Origin: Flaviflexus huanghaiensis
GTDB taxonomy: Bacteria; Actinomycetota; Actinomycetes; Actinomycetales; Actinomycetaceae
Assembly (NCBI RefSeq): GCF_014118685.1
Contig: NZ_JACFAK010000001.1
Location: forward strand, 124,001-188,000
Direction of reading: 5' to 3'
Length of the DNA: 64,000 nt
This document shows positions 51,424-60,257 of the stretch, piece after piece. The translations under genes and the position numbers were made by a program. The notes beneath the pieces are model-generated. The model was given only the letters and a program-made list of their open reading frames with translations, did not search any database and was not told the origin of the DNA. Numbering within the stretch: position 1 is the first letter of the stretch; each line of letters begins with the position of its first letter.

Positions 51424-52055
51424 TCTGCTTCTGCGTAGGCGCTGATCGCACCGAGAGACAGATACATGACGCCCGAGTAAAAGTGCGTCTCTGCCGCTTC
51501 GGCGGCCTGCTCCAGCATCTGCGGCACCCATTCGTTGATGTGCTGGTGCATGAACACCGCGCCGATCCCGTAGTAGCGGGACGCATCCGTTGTCGACCCC
51601 TGGTCGAGCGCGTCAAGGCTGCGCAGGCAGGACTGGGCGATGAAGTTGAACTCAAGGCCGATGTGATCATCCGGCTCTTGATTGAGCTTCGGGGCCTGCA
51701 GGCCGAGCTTGCGGTATTCCGCGCGCACCTCGAGAGTCTCCTTATCGAAGACGAGCCGATCCTGGTTCCGGTGAACGGACTCATACGGCGGCACTTTTGC
51801 GGTTGCGGTCACCCCGTACAGGAGGTTGTGGTCGCGGCGGATGTCGGAGACAGACTCGCCCTCATCGAACGACTTACGGAGCTCGTCAAGACCGAACGCT
51901 GTGTCATCCTTCTCCTCGAGCGGCCACTCGACCAGTAACTCCTTGAGCTGGTCCAACGTTTCTTGATCGGGGGACTGCAGGTGCAGTCGGCCGAGAGTGG
52001 CGAACGCTGCGGCGAGGCGGTCAAGCGATTCGGGGGAAGGTAGGGAAGGATTCAC
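51420..52055 (-). CDS. TorD/DmsD-family molybdoenzyme chaperone
   Basis: A 211-aa all-helical chaperone that binds the Tat leader and apo-form of the DMSO-reductase-type catalytic subunit. It has the superfamily hallmarks VPPYESVHRN near residue 88 and EPDDHIGLEFNFIAQ near 130. The start is GTG at 52055 with AAGGAGAAAC directly upstream. It lies behind dmsC with the small DUF6457-like gene and its hairpin in between on the other strand, and overlaps the ferredoxin gene. It may serve both DmsA paralogues in the window. Confidence 0.9.
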   Translation of the reverse strand: MNPSLPSPESLDRLAAAFATLGRLHLQSPDQETLDQLKELLVEWPLEEKDDTAFGLDELRKSFDEGESVSDIRRDHNLLYGVTATAKVPPYESVHRNQDRLVFDKETLEVRAEYRKLGLQAPKLNQEPDDHIGLEFNFIAQSCLRSLDALDQGSTTDASRYYGIGAVFMHQHINEWVPQMLEQAAEAAETHFYSGVMYLSLGAISAYAEAE

Positions 52056-52134
52056 GTTTCTCCTTAGAGGGTTCTCGAATAAGTGTAGCGTCGTGGGACA
52101 ATGTGGGCATTACGCCGACGAAAGGTAGGAACAG

Positions 52135-52419
52135 ATGGCAAGGGATACTCCTGAGAAAATGGAAGCGATGAGGAGCTGGCTTTCGGCTGTCGCCGAGGAG
52201 CTCAACATCGCTCCCGAGGTCATGGCGGAGGCCGAGGCCCCGCTACTCCAGCTCATCGGAAAGATCGCGTACGGTCCCTCGCGGCCGGGTGCCCCGCTTA
52301 CTGCGTTCCTTATCGGCATGGCGGTCGGCCAAGGCGAAGGTGAGTCCACCGCCCTCATCGCCAAAATTAAGGCACTCGTCGACGAGTACATGAAGGACCG
52401 AGCTCCTCATCAGGAGTGA
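52135..52419 (+). CDS. Small helical protein, DUF6457-like, 94 aa
   Basis: A 94-aa acidic, probably all-helical protein starting at the ATG at 52135 (AAAGGTAGGA upstream). The pattern MRSWLSAVAEELNI ... APLLQLIGKIAYGPSRPGAPLTAFLIGMAVGQG resembles the actinobacterial family DUF6457, which I recall as often next to or fused with MobA-type genes. The identification is from memory and moderate. It is divergent from the TorD/DmsD chaperone and inserted between dmsC and that gene on the opposite strand, which supports a molybdoenzyme link. Confidence 0.7.
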   Translation: MARDTPEKMEAMRSWLSAVAEELNIAPEVMAEAEAPLLQLIGKIAYGPSRPGAPLTAFLIGMAVGQGEGESTALIAKIKALVDEYMKDRAPHQE

Positions 52420-52443
52420 TTTGACGTCTCGTCTGCAGAAGAG

Positions 52444-52471
52444 AAGGGCGGCACCGGTCGGTGCCGCCCTT
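52444..52471. terminator. Bidirectional terminator between the DUF6457-like gene and dmsC
   Basis: A perfect 13-bp stem AAGGGCGGCACCG / CGGTGCCGCCCTT with a two-base loop (in practice four) is followed on the plus strand by CCTTTCTGT. It lies between convergent stop codons, so it could end both genes. Confidence 0.85.
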
Positions 52472-52485
52472 CCTTTCTGTCAGGA

Positions 52486-53520
52486 CTACATACCCACTCG
52501 GAAGAGAGTGTCGTAGTGGACCGAGCGGCCCATGAACTCTGAGACAGTCGCGATCACGAGAGCCGACACCATGAGGATCATCATGGTATTCGGGGTGGTG
52601 AACTCCTGGTTCGCGGACTTGAAGGTGTACACAGCAAGCAGGACAGCGGCGATGCCGAGCAAAGCGAGACGGACGAGGAAGAATCCGGTCTGGTACTGCT
52701 CAGCGGCGAGCTGCTGCTCGGCAACACCGGTTGCGAGACCGGTGATGTGGAAGATGTAGCCGATGAAGATGGCGACACCGATGACGACCGAGGTGATGGC
52801 GATCCAGCGGATGATCGTCTGCGCGGCCTTGACGTCCTTCGAGGTCGCGGTGATCGGCTCGCGGGTCATTGTCGCGGCCCGAACGCGGGTCCGCTCAAGC
52901 AGGCCCACTCCACCGTCCGTACGGACAGGGGGATCGACCTCGGTGAACTCGTCACCGTTGTTGAGCTTCTCGGCGTTCTTGAAACGGAGCGACATATGGA
53001 TGAGGATTGCCGATCCGACAGCGAGACCACCGAGGAGGAAGGTCGTCGCGAAGAACTGGAAGGGAACGGCCCAGGTGTTCCACGCGGGAATCGTCTCGAC
53101 CGTGTAGTAGATCATCGACATCGAGTAGATGAGAACAAGGCCGACGACTGCAGCGAGTCCAGCGATGATCTGACGGATCGCGTGGCTACCGATCTTGAAC
53201 CACTGCATGATGGCGAACAGGAAGCCAAGGGCGGCGAAGCCGACGCCGAAGATAATCTCACGGGACAGCCAGGACGAGTCCCAGTTCCTAATGACGTTAA
53301 ACATGTTCGACACGTCGTTCATGTGGAACATGGAGGCGATAAGGCCGAGCACGAGAGTCGGGCCGATCGCGTAGATCGCCGGGTCGGTGATCCGTTCGAT
53401 GGTGTCACGGCCGTACTTCGGAATGCCGAGAACGTTGATCACACCGAGCGCGACGAATGCGCCGACGCTCAGCTGCGCCAGGACCGTGAAGAGGATCATG
53501 GGGAGTTCGTGGAGGTTCAT
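52486..53520 (-). CDS. dmsC: DMSO reductase anchor subunit
   Basis: This 344-aa integral membrane protein has about eight helices. It anchors DmsAB and oxidises menaquinol, without haem. The N-terminal MNLHELPMILFTVLAQLSVGAFVALG is the DmsC hallmark. An internal hydrophilic loop of about 50 residues (about 190-240, rich in charged residues) separates two helical blocks. The ATG overlaps the dmsB stop by one base (TGATG). Slightly longer than E. coli DmsC (287) because of that loop. Confidence 0.9.
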   Translation of the reverse strand: MNLHELPMILFTVLAQLSVGAFVALGVINVLGIPKYGRDTIERITDPAIYAIGPTLVLGLIASMFHMNDVSNMFNVIRNWDSSWLSREIIFGVGFAALGFLFAIMQWFKIGSHAIRQIIAGLAAVVGLVLIYSMSMIYYTVETIPAWNTWAVPFQFFATTFLLGGLAVGSAILIHMSLRFKNAEKLNNGDEFTEVDPPVRTDGGVGLLERTRVRAATMTREPITATSKDVKAAQTIIRWIAITSVVIGVAIFIGYIFHITGLATGVAEQQLAAEQYQTGFFLVRLALLGIAAVLLAVYTFKSANQEFTTPNTMMILMVSALVIATVSEFMGRSVHYDTLFRVGM

Positions 53521-54158
53521 CAGATTTCCTTCGGGTTCGCAATGGCGCCGGACTGCGAGTCCCAGGACTGGGCGTCGCGGTGCGGGTTGATCACCAGGCG
53601 CGGGTTGGTCACGGACGGATCCGGGAGCGGGGCGATGTTGTCTGTCGTTCCGTACTGCTCACGCAGCTCGTCGATCGGACCCCAGTCGAGCGCACGCGAC
53701 GGGCAGGCCGACACACAGGCCGGATCCTGACCGGTCGACCTGTAGTCGTAGCAGAGGTCGCACTTGGTCATCTGACCAGTGTCTGCGTTGAACTGCGGCG
53801 CGGAGTAGGAGCATGCCCACTCGCAGTAGCGGCATCCGACGCACTTGTCGGCGTCGACGTAGACCGTGCCATCTTCGCGGCGCGACATCGCGGTGGTCGG
53901 GCAGACCTCCATGCAGATGGCGTCCTCGCAGTGGTTGCATGCGATCGACGTGTAGTAGGTGAAAATATTTGGAGTGAACGTGTTTCCTGACTGCTGCCAG
54001 GAGCCACCCGAGTATTCGACGACGCGCCGCCAGTTAACGCCGACCGGAAGGTCGTGCTTATCTTTACAGGCGACCTGGCAGGCCTTACAGCCCGTGCACA
54101 GTGTCTGGTCGAAGAAGAACCCGTAGTTCGCTCCAGCTGTTACTTCAGCGGTAGCCAT
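53520..54158 (-). CDS. dmsB: DMSO reductase iron-sulfur subunit
   Basis: This 212-aa electron-transfer subunit has four cluster motifs: CTGCKACQVACKDKHD, CNHCEDAICMEVCP, CVGCRYCEWACSYSAPQ and CDLCYDYRSTGQDPACVSACP. The GFFFDQTLCTGCKAC start and the ALDWGP near the end are typical of DmsB. It passes electrons from DmsC to DmsA. It lies 15 bases after the dmsA stop codon and overlaps dmsC. It may also serve the second DmsA encoded upstream, which has no beta subunit of its own. Confidence 0.93.
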   Translation of the reverse strand: MATAEVTAGANYGFFFDQTLCTGCKACQVACKDKHDLPVGVNWRRVVEYSGGSWQQSGNTFTPNIFTYYTSIACNHCEDAICMEVCPTTAMSRREDGTVYVDADKCVGCRYCEWACSYSAPQFNADTGQMTKCDLCYDYRSTGQDPACVSACPSRALDWGPIDELREQYGTTDNIAPLPDPSVTNPRLVINPHRDAQSWDSQSGAIANPKEI

Positions 54159-54173
54159 TTCTATTTACCTCTT

Positions 54174-56732
54174 TCAGGCCTTGACGACGTTGGCAATTGT
54201 TGTGTGCACGGCGTTGCCCTTTGCTAGCGGCGACGGGTGGTGCGACGTGAGGGTGTTGACCGAACCGGCGATGTCGACCGGCAGGTCAGGGTTGGCATCC
54301 GACGGGGCCTTGACGTCGGACTTCGGGTCGAACCAGGCGCCCTGGGGGATGGACAGCGTGCCTGGGACGATGCGCTCGGTCACCTTCGCAGGCAACCTGA
54401 CGGTTCCGCGCTCGTTGTAAACGAACACCTCATCGTCGTTCTTGATGCCGCGCTTGGCAGCGTCAACCGGGTTGATCCACACCGACTGGGTGTGCGCTTC
54501 CTTCATCCAGTCAACGTTGCCGTAGCTGGAGTGGGTGCGGGCCTTGTAGTGGTGGCCGATGACCTGGAGTGGGTACTTCTCCGAGGAGCGAGCCTCGTGT
54601 ACGCCTTCCCAGACCTCGGTGTATTCGGGCAGTGCGGTCAGCTTGTCGCCCTCGAGCTCGGGCCGGAAGACGCCGAACTCCCACTTCTCAGCCATGGCTG
54701 CGAGGCGGCTCGAGTAGACCTCGATCTTGCCGGAGGGGGTCGGAAGCGGGTTCGCTTCGGGATCCTCGCGGAAGTCGGCGGCCGACACGATCGGGCCAGC
54801 GTTCCTGCGGTAGATTCCCATCTCCTTCCACTCCTCGTAGGTCGGAAGCTCAGGATCTGCCTCACGGCTGGCATCGATGGTGGCCTGGAGCCACTCTTCG
54901 CGAGTCTTGCCGCCCGTGAACTCGTCCTTGATGCCGAGCCTGTCGGCGAGCTCGGTGCAGATGTCGTACATCGACTTGCACTCGTACAGCGGGTCGATCG
55001 CCTGGGTAGAGATGATGCCGTAGGCCATGGGGCCCGAGCCCTCGCCAGGGTGGATGTCGGCTTCCTCGGCGGTGGACGTGCCGGGGAGGAGGTAGTCGGA
55101 GTAGCGGGCCGAGACCGTGTACTGGATATCGCAGGTCACGACCAGCTCGGCGAGCGACTCATCCTGGAGGAGCTTGACAGTGCGGTTGTTATCGCCGGTC
55201 TGGTTGACGAGCGAGTTCGAGCCGTACTGGAATAGAGCCTTGATCGGGACCTCGAGGCTGATGTTCGTCGGGTTGCCATCGTCGTCGACCGGGACCTTGT
55301 TGGCGCGGACACCGGGGGCGACCTTCTCGCACACACCTGCGTTGAAGGTGTTGAGAGCGGGGCCGTGCTCGATGGCGTCCATCCAACCGAAGACCGAGAT
55401 GATCTTGTTCGATGCGTTGGGCTTCATCTCCGTGTAGAAGGGGCTGGCGATGCCGAGACCCTGAGCGGATTCGCGGGCGCCGGTGCCGCCGCCAGCGATA
55501 CCGACGTTGCCGGTCACTGCTGCGAGGAGGAAGATTGCGCGAGCGGTGTTCTCACCGTTGGCGTGACGCTGCGAGCCCCAACCCTGCGTGATCGCGGCCG
55601 GCTTTGCGTTGGCGATCTCACGAGCGAGCTGCCTGATCTTCTGGGCCGGAACGCCGGTGATGTCGGATGCCCACTCGGGGGTCTTCTCGACACCGTCCGT
55701 GCCCTTGCCCTCAATGTAGGAGCGGTACGACGAGTTCTTGGGAGCGCCCTCGGGGAGGGTGTCCTCGTCGAAGCCGACGCAGTACTTGTCGAGGAAGTCC
55801 TGATCCTGCAGATCCTCTTCCAGCATGACGTGGATCATGCCGGCGATGAGCGCGGCATCCGTGCCGGGGCGCAGGCCGACCCATTCGTCGCCGAGGACCG
55901 CAGCGGTCTCCGAGTAGCGCGGATCGATGATGATCGTGCGGACTCCGGAGATTTCCTTCGTCTTCTGGGTGACGAACAGCTGGCTCGCTCCACCCATGCG
56001 GGTTTCGAGCGGGTTGTTGCCGAACATGACCTGAAGCTTCGAGTTCTTTGCATCGTCGAAGGAGTTCGAGGAGAGCCAGGTTCCGTAGAAGTACGGGTAG
56101 GCCTGGGTGATGAGGGCGGTCGAGTAATCCGAGTAGTGGTCGAGGTAACCGCCGTAGTAGTTGAGCATCCTGGCGAGCGGGCTCTGGTCCGGAGGCCAGG
56201 AGGACGACATGACGGTGCCGAGCACGCCGGTGCCGTACTGGATGTAGAAGGCTTCGTTACCGTAGCGCTCCTTGATGTCTTCCATCTTCTCTGCGATCTC
56301 GTCGAGAGCCTGCTCCCATGAGATCTCTTCCCACTGCTCGTCGCCACGCTTTGTGCCGGGCACGCGCTTCATCGGCTTCTTAAGACGGTCGGGGTTGTAG
56401 ATGCGGTGACGCTGCGAGCGGCCGCGGACACAGGCGCGAACCTGCTGGTTGCCGAGCTCGTTGTCGCCCGTGTTGTCAGGCAGGACACGGACAACCGTGC
56501 CGTCCTTGACCTGGAGGCGGAGGGGGCAGCGGGACCCGCAGTTGACGGTGCAGGCAGACCAGACGGTCGCGTCCGCATTGTCAATACCCTCCGCGGCGTT
56601 AGCCACTGTGCTGGGCATACCGAGGTGAGCAGCAGTCGCGACGAGGGCGGCTGTGCCACCAGCGACTCCAGACCACTTCACAAAGGAGCGACGGGAAAGC
56701 CCGTGTCTCCCTCTAGCTTCAACAATAGACAT
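54174..56732 (-). CDS. dmsA: DMSO reductase-type molybdoenzyme catalytic subunit, copy 1
   Basis: An 852-aa bis-MGD enzyme of the DmsA family. The Tat signal SRRSFVKW is at residues 13-20, followed by a hydrophobic stretch and a likely cleavage near residue 47. The 4Fe-4S ligands are C61, C65, C69 and C101. HYSDYSTALI near 180-190 probably provides the Mo serine ligand. FGNNPLETRMGG and the C-terminal domain HHYKARTHSSYGN with GAWFDP are typical. It reduces DMSO, TMAO or another S/N-oxide; the substrate cannot be decided. The ATG has GGGAGG upstream. First gene of dmsA-dmsB-dmsC. Confidence 0.93.
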   Translation of the reverse strand: MSIVEARGRHGLSRRSFVKWSGVAGGTAALVATAAHLGMPSTVANAAEGIDNADATVWSACTVNCGSRCPLRLQVKDGTVVRVLPDNTGDNELGNQQVRACVRGRSQRHRIYNPDRLKKPMKRVPGTKRGDEQWEEISWEQALDEIAEKMEDIKERYGNEAFYIQYGTGVLGTVMSSSWPPDQSPLARMLNYYGGYLDHYSDYSTALITQAYPYFYGTWLSSNSFDDAKNSKLQVMFGNNPLETRMGGASQLFVTQKTKEISGVRTIIIDPRYSETAAVLGDEWVGLRPGTDAALIAGMIHVMLEEDLQDQDFLDKYCVGFDEDTLPEGAPKNSSYRSYIEGKGTDGVEKTPEWASDITGVPAQKIRQLAREIANAKPAAITQGWGSQRHANGENTARAIFLLAAVTGNVGIAGGGTGARESAQGLGIASPFYTEMKPNASNKIISVFGWMDAIEHGPALNTFNAGVCEKVAPGVRANKVPVDDDGNPTNISLEVPIKALFQYGSNSLVNQTGDNNRTVKLLQDESLAELVVTCDIQYTVSARYSDYLLPGTSTAEEADIHPGEGSGPMAYGIISTQAIDPLYECKSMYDICTELADRLGIKDEFTGGKTREEWLQATIDASREADPELPTYEEWKEMGIYRRNAGPIVSAADFREDPEANPLPTPSGKIEVYSSRLAAMAEKWEFGVFRPELEGDKLTALPEYTEVWEGVHEARSSEKYPLQVIGHHYKARTHSSYGNVDWMKEAHTQSVWINPVDAAKRGIKNDDEVFVYNERGTVRLPAKVTERIVPGTLSIPQGAWFDPKSDVKAPSDANPDLPVDIAGSVNTLTSHHPSPLAKGNAVHTTIANVVKA

Positions 56733-56963
56733 TGTTAACCTCCCAAGGTTTTTTGTTAGTTGTCGAACTAATCGCAGTTTTGCTGGAGAAATTAAGAACC
56801 GTCTAGGACCTTCGTCTAACGCCCGGGATTTCTCATTTGGCCTGGTTTGCCAAAAGCATCTCGTTATCGAGATACCGCTCTAACCTGCGGAAATGTCGCA
56901 GTCTGGGAGTGTGCAGGGAGGAGGCTCAAGACATAGGTGGTCCTCGTCGCGCGAAAGTAGCAT

Positions 56964-56990
56964 GCCTTAATTAAGGCAACACCGTGTTGC
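56964..56990. promoter_or_regulatory. Two abutting palindromes upstream of dmsA
   Basis: GCCTTAATTAAGGC is a perfect 14-bp palindrome, and the following GCAACAC-C-GTGTTGC is a perfect 15-bp inverted repeat sharing two bases with it. They lie about 230-260 bases upstream of the dmsA start. Neither matches a known FNR or CRP site. Confidence 0.45.
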
Positions 56991-57091
56991 GGAAATGGTT
57001 TAGGCCGTGTGTGTCATCGGTGGGGAGCGAGAGAGGCGCCCGAGGTGGGCAGGCAAATCCCGGCGAATATCGCGACAGCGTTCTCGAGAAG

Positions 57092-57133
57092 AAAAAAAGG
57101 GGATGGTTCCCAGGAAACCCGGAAACCATCCCC
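57092..57133 (-). terminator. Terminator of the second dmsA
   Basis: A 10-bp stem GGGGATGGTT / AACCATCCCC closes an inner loop. On the minus strand it is followed by a run of seven T and TTCTTCTC-type pyrimidines, a clear intrinsic terminator. Confidence 0.85.
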
Positions 57134-57149
57134 AGAAGGCTAAGGCGCG

Positions 57150-59594
57150 TCAAGCCCTGCTGTGGAGTTCAATCTGAACGAGCGAGGTGTGGCCCGGATT
57201 GCCCTTCGCGAGCGGTGACGGATGGTACTTCATGACCGTGTTGACGTTGCCGCCGAGATCGACACCGTCCTTATCTGGCGCGTACCAGGCCCCCTGCGGG
57301 ACAGAGACGACGCCGGGGGCGATGCGCGGGGTGACACGAGCTTCGGTCCGAAGCCGGCCGCGCGGGCTGAACACGTCGACGGTGTCGCCGTTCTCAATGT
57401 CCCGTTCGGCTGCGTCTTTCGGGTTGATCCACACCATCTGCGGATGCGCTTCGAGGTTCATCGCCAGGTTCGCGTACGACGAGTGCGTGCGCCCCTTGTA
57501 ATGATGGGCGATGCACTGGAGGGGGTAGTCCTTGTTCTCCCTAGACTCGAGAGCCCCCTCCCACGTGTCGATGTGTTCGGGCAGCGCGGTGAGCTTATCG
57601 CCTTCCGTAACGCCCTCGAACACCCATGTGTCCGCCAATTCCGCAAGCTGTGCCGAGTAGATCTCGATCTTGCCCGACGGTGTCATGAGCGGGTTTTCCT
57701 CGGGGTCCTCACGGAACTCCTTCATCGCGACCGTCGTGCCATCCGGGTTGTGATGGCGGTACACGCCTAATTCCTCGAGCTCCTCCTCCGTGGGGAAGTC
57801 GGGGAAGGCGGCCCGGGTCTCGTCGAACAGCCACGTGCGCCACTCTTCTTGGCTACGACCCTGCGTGAACTCATCCTCGATGCCGAGACGCTTCGCGATC
57901 TCCGTGCACATTTCGTACCCGGTCTTCGTATCGTAGAGAGGTTCGATTACCTTGCCGCCCCACATGGCCCAGCCCATGTCGCCACAGTTGCCTCCGGGCA
58001 TGAGGTCGTTCTCCTCGAAGTTCGTTGTCGATGGAAGGACGATATCGCCCCAGTCACAGGACGGTGTCCACTGGTGGTCGATGACAACGATGAACTCGCA
58101 CTTGCTGTCGTCTCCCAAGGCGTCCTGGGTGACGTGGACGTCGTTGTGCTGGTTGATGAGGGTGTTCGACGCGTTGACGACCATGAGCTTGATGCCGACG
58201 TCGAGCCTCTCCTTGCCACGCACCCCATCCTTCACGTCCGTCATTGACGGACCGTCATTGATCGCATCAATCCAGTTGAAGCAGGAGATCTGGGTGCTCA
58301 CCGGGGGCGCCTCACCGTCGAATAGAGGGAACTGCGCGACAGGGATCTTGTAGTTGCCCTCGCGAGCGCCGTTGCCGCCGCCCTTGATGCCGATCTGACC
58401 AATTGCGGCCGCGAGAGTGAAGACGGCGCGTGCAGCGTTCTCGCCGTTGGCATGTCGCTGCACTCCCCAGCCCTGCGTGACCGCGCATGGCTTCGTTGTT
58501 GCGATCTCGCGAGCGAGCCGACGAATCCGGTCAGCGGGAACGCCCGTGATGTCGGCTGCCCATTCGGGGGTCTTCTCGATTCCGTCCGAACCCTTGCCCT
58601 CGAGGTAGGCACGGTAGGAGGAGTTCTCGGGCGCCCCCTCGGGAAGGGTGTCCTCATCGAAGCCCACGCAGTACGTGTCAAGGAAGTCCTGATCCTGAAG
58701 GTCCTCCGTGATCATCGTGTGAATCATGCCCGCGATAAGAGCAGCGTCTGTGCCAGGCCGAACCGGAACCCACTCGCCATCAGCGTCGATCGCCGTGTCG
58801 TTGTATCGCGGATCAATCGAGATCGTCCGCACGCCGAAGTCCTGTCGAATCTTCTGGACGACGCCGAGTTCGCCACCGCCTGACATGCGGGTCTCCAGCG
58901 GGTTATTGCCGAACATGACCTGCAGGGCGGAGTGCTGCGCATCCTCCAGCGAGTTCGAGGCGAGCCAGGCTCCGTAATGGAAGGGGTATGCCGCGGTGAT
59001 CTGTGCGGTCGAGTAGTCGCCGTACTGGCCGAGATAGCCGCCGTAGGTGTTGAGGAGGCGCGGCCATGTGCCGCGCTTCGTGATGTTGCCGCCGGTCGAG
59101 CCGGAGCCATAGTGATACCAGATGGCCTCGTTGCCGTAGTCATCTTTGATGCGCTTAAGCTCGGACGCGATCGTGTCGAAGGCTTCTTCCCAGGAGATCT
59201 CTTCCCATGTGCCCTCACCACGCTTGCCAACGCGCTTGACCGGCTTCTTTATGCGATCGGGGGAATAGATCCGTTCACGCTGGTTGAGGCCGCGCACGCA
59301 TGCCCGGATTTGCAAGTCACCCAGCTCAGCGGAACCCGTATTGTCGGGTAGGACGCGCACGACCGTGCCGTCCTTGACCTGGAGGCGTAGGGGGCAACGG
59401 GACTGACAGTTCGCAAGACATACGTTCCAGATTGTTGCATCCACCCCCTCCATCCCATCAGCTGCGGCTGCGGGCGTGACCGCCGGCATTCCGACATGTG
59501 CGGCAGTGGCGACAAGTGCTGCAGATCCTCCTGCAACGCCGGACCACTTCATGAATGATCGTCTAGATACCCTGCGGTCCGTTACGGAAGCCAT
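57150..59594 (-). CDS. DMSO reductase-type molybdoenzyme catalytic subunit, copy 2
   Basis: This 814-aa paralogue of DmsA is closely related over its whole length to the downstream copy (shared Tat signal RRSFMKWSGVAGG, KDGTVVRVLPDN, FGNNPLETRM, DQDFLDTYCVGFDEDTLPEGAP). The cluster ligands are C59, C63, C67 and C99, and the probable Mo serine is in YGDYSTAQI. It differs from copy 1 in the central substrate region (SYRAYLEGKGSD conserved, but KGGGNGAREGNYKIPVAQFP and VNASNTLINQHNDVH divergent). It has its own AAGGAG ribosome site and terminator and no beta or gamma subunit behind it. It probably shares DmsBC or uses another electron donor. Confidence 0.9.
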   Translation of the reverse strand: MASVTDRRVSRRSFMKWSGVAGGSAALVATAAHVGMPAVTPAAAADGMEGVDATIWNVCLANCQSRCPLRLQVKDGTVVRVLPDNTGSAELGDLQIRACVRGLNQRERIYSPDRIKKPVKRVGKRGEGTWEEISWEEAFDTIASELKRIKDDYGNEAIWYHYGSGSTGGNITKRGTWPRLLNTYGGYLGQYGDYSTAQITAAYPFHYGAWLASNSLEDAQHSALQVMFGNNPLETRMSGGGELGVVQKIRQDFGVRTISIDPRYNDTAIDADGEWVPVRPGTDAALIAGMIHTMITEDLQDQDFLDTYCVGFDEDTLPEGAPENSSYRAYLEGKGSDGIEKTPEWAADITGVPADRIRRLAREIATTKPCAVTQGWGVQRHANGENAARAVFTLAAAIGQIGIKGGGNGAREGNYKIPVAQFPLFDGEAPPVSTQISCFNWIDAINDGPSMTDVKDGVRGKERLDVGIKLMVVNASNTLINQHNDVHVTQDALGDDSKCEFIVVIDHQWTPSCDWGDIVLPSTTNFEENDLMPGGNCGDMGWAMWGGKVIEPLYDTKTGYEMCTEIAKRLGIEDEFTQGRSQEEWRTWLFDETRAAFPDFPTEEELEELGVYRHHNPDGTTVAMKEFREDPEENPLMTPSGKIEIYSAQLAELADTWVFEGVTEGDKLTALPEHIDTWEGALESRENKDYPLQCIAHHYKGRTHSSYANLAMNLEAHPQMVWINPKDAAERDIENGDTVDVFSPRGRLRTEARVTPRIAPGVVSVPQGAWYAPDKDGVDLGGNVNTVMKYHPSPLAKGNPGHTSLVQIELHSRA

Positions 59595-60011
59595 GAGAAC
59601 TCCTTTGTGTGTGGCGTGACTTCAGGTTCTCGGTTCTCCCCAGGCAAAAGGAGGGCTTAAGGTCCCACGACAATCGTCCAAATTCGCGCAAGACGCAACG
59701 GCAAAATGGCGAGATGGCAGGGTTTCGCTCGCTCCCGCACAGGTCGTGACCGAATTAGTGAACTATTTGCCGAATATATTTTCATTACGTCACGTGCTCG
59801 TTGCGGATATGCCGTTTCGAAGGTGTCCCTCGCGCGACGAGGCGCGCGGAGCGGAGCCGCCACGTGGTTCTCAACCAGAGCCCTCTGCGAGAGATGCAAA
59901 CTGTGCCTGGTGCCGCGTTCAGTTGCGTCATTGACCGGCGGGCAGAAGCCCGCAGGCAGATAGAAGAATCGGCCGACCCAGAGGCCGACCGATCCACGAA
60001 CGAGTTTTGAC
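59595..60011. other. Intergenic region upstream of the second dmsA
   Basis: A 417-base region with a tandem GGTTCTC (59625-59631 and 59632-59638) and an AT-rich stretch near 59755-59790 that includes TATATT on the minus strand. It also holds the moaD terminator at its far end. Frames here have no ribosome site. A promoter for the second dmsA is expected near the AT-rich part. Confidence 0.5.
59961..59988 (-). terminator. Terminator of moaA-moaD
   Basis: A six-pair stem TCGGCC / GGCCGA (59969-59974 and 59983-59988) is followed on the minus strand by TTCTTCTATC, 24 bases after the moaD stop codon. Confidence 0.55.
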
Positions 60012-60257
60012 TTAACCACCCGCGAACGGGGGGAGCACGTCGACTTTCGCCTTTTCGGGAAGAACCGTGATGTCATCGGCGCTCACGCCGTTGACGAGCA
60101 GGGCTGAAATGCCGACAAGGCGTGAGAACTCGCCAGGTCGTTGCTGCGCCAACTGGGAGCGTAGCTGGCCCGCCGTCATGCCATCCGGGATCGTCACAAG
60201 CTCTGTCGGGGTGCCTGCGGCCTCCGCTACAGAAGCGAAATAGCGAATCTCTACCAT
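60012..60257 (-). CDS. moaD: MoaD, small subunit of molybdopterin synthase
   Basis: This 81-aa ubiquitin-fold sulfur carrier ends in the required Gly-Gly (PFAGG). The start VEIRYFASVAEAAG and the middle LLVNGVSADD are typical. The C-terminal glycine is adenylated and thiocarboxylated by MoeZ (47978-49129), and the protein then pairs with the MoaE domain of the fusion at 49240. Its ATG follows the moaA stop codon directly, with GGTGGA overlapping the moaA end as ribosome site. Confidence 0.93.
   Translation of the reverse strand: MVEIRYFASVAEAAGTPTELVTIPDGMTAGQLRSQLAQQRPGEFSRLVGISALLVNGVSADDITVLPEKAKVDVLPPFAGG

Larger units (their letters stand above)
56733..57149. other. Intergenic region between the two dmsA copies, rich in palindromes
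   Basis: This 417-base gap holds the terminator of the second dmsA (57092-57133) and the control region of dmsA. It contains ATCTCG-TTAT-CGAGAT (56858-56873), GCCTTAATTAAGGC (56964-56977) and GCAACAC-C-GTGTTGC (56976-56990). No gene seen. Confidence 0.6.
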
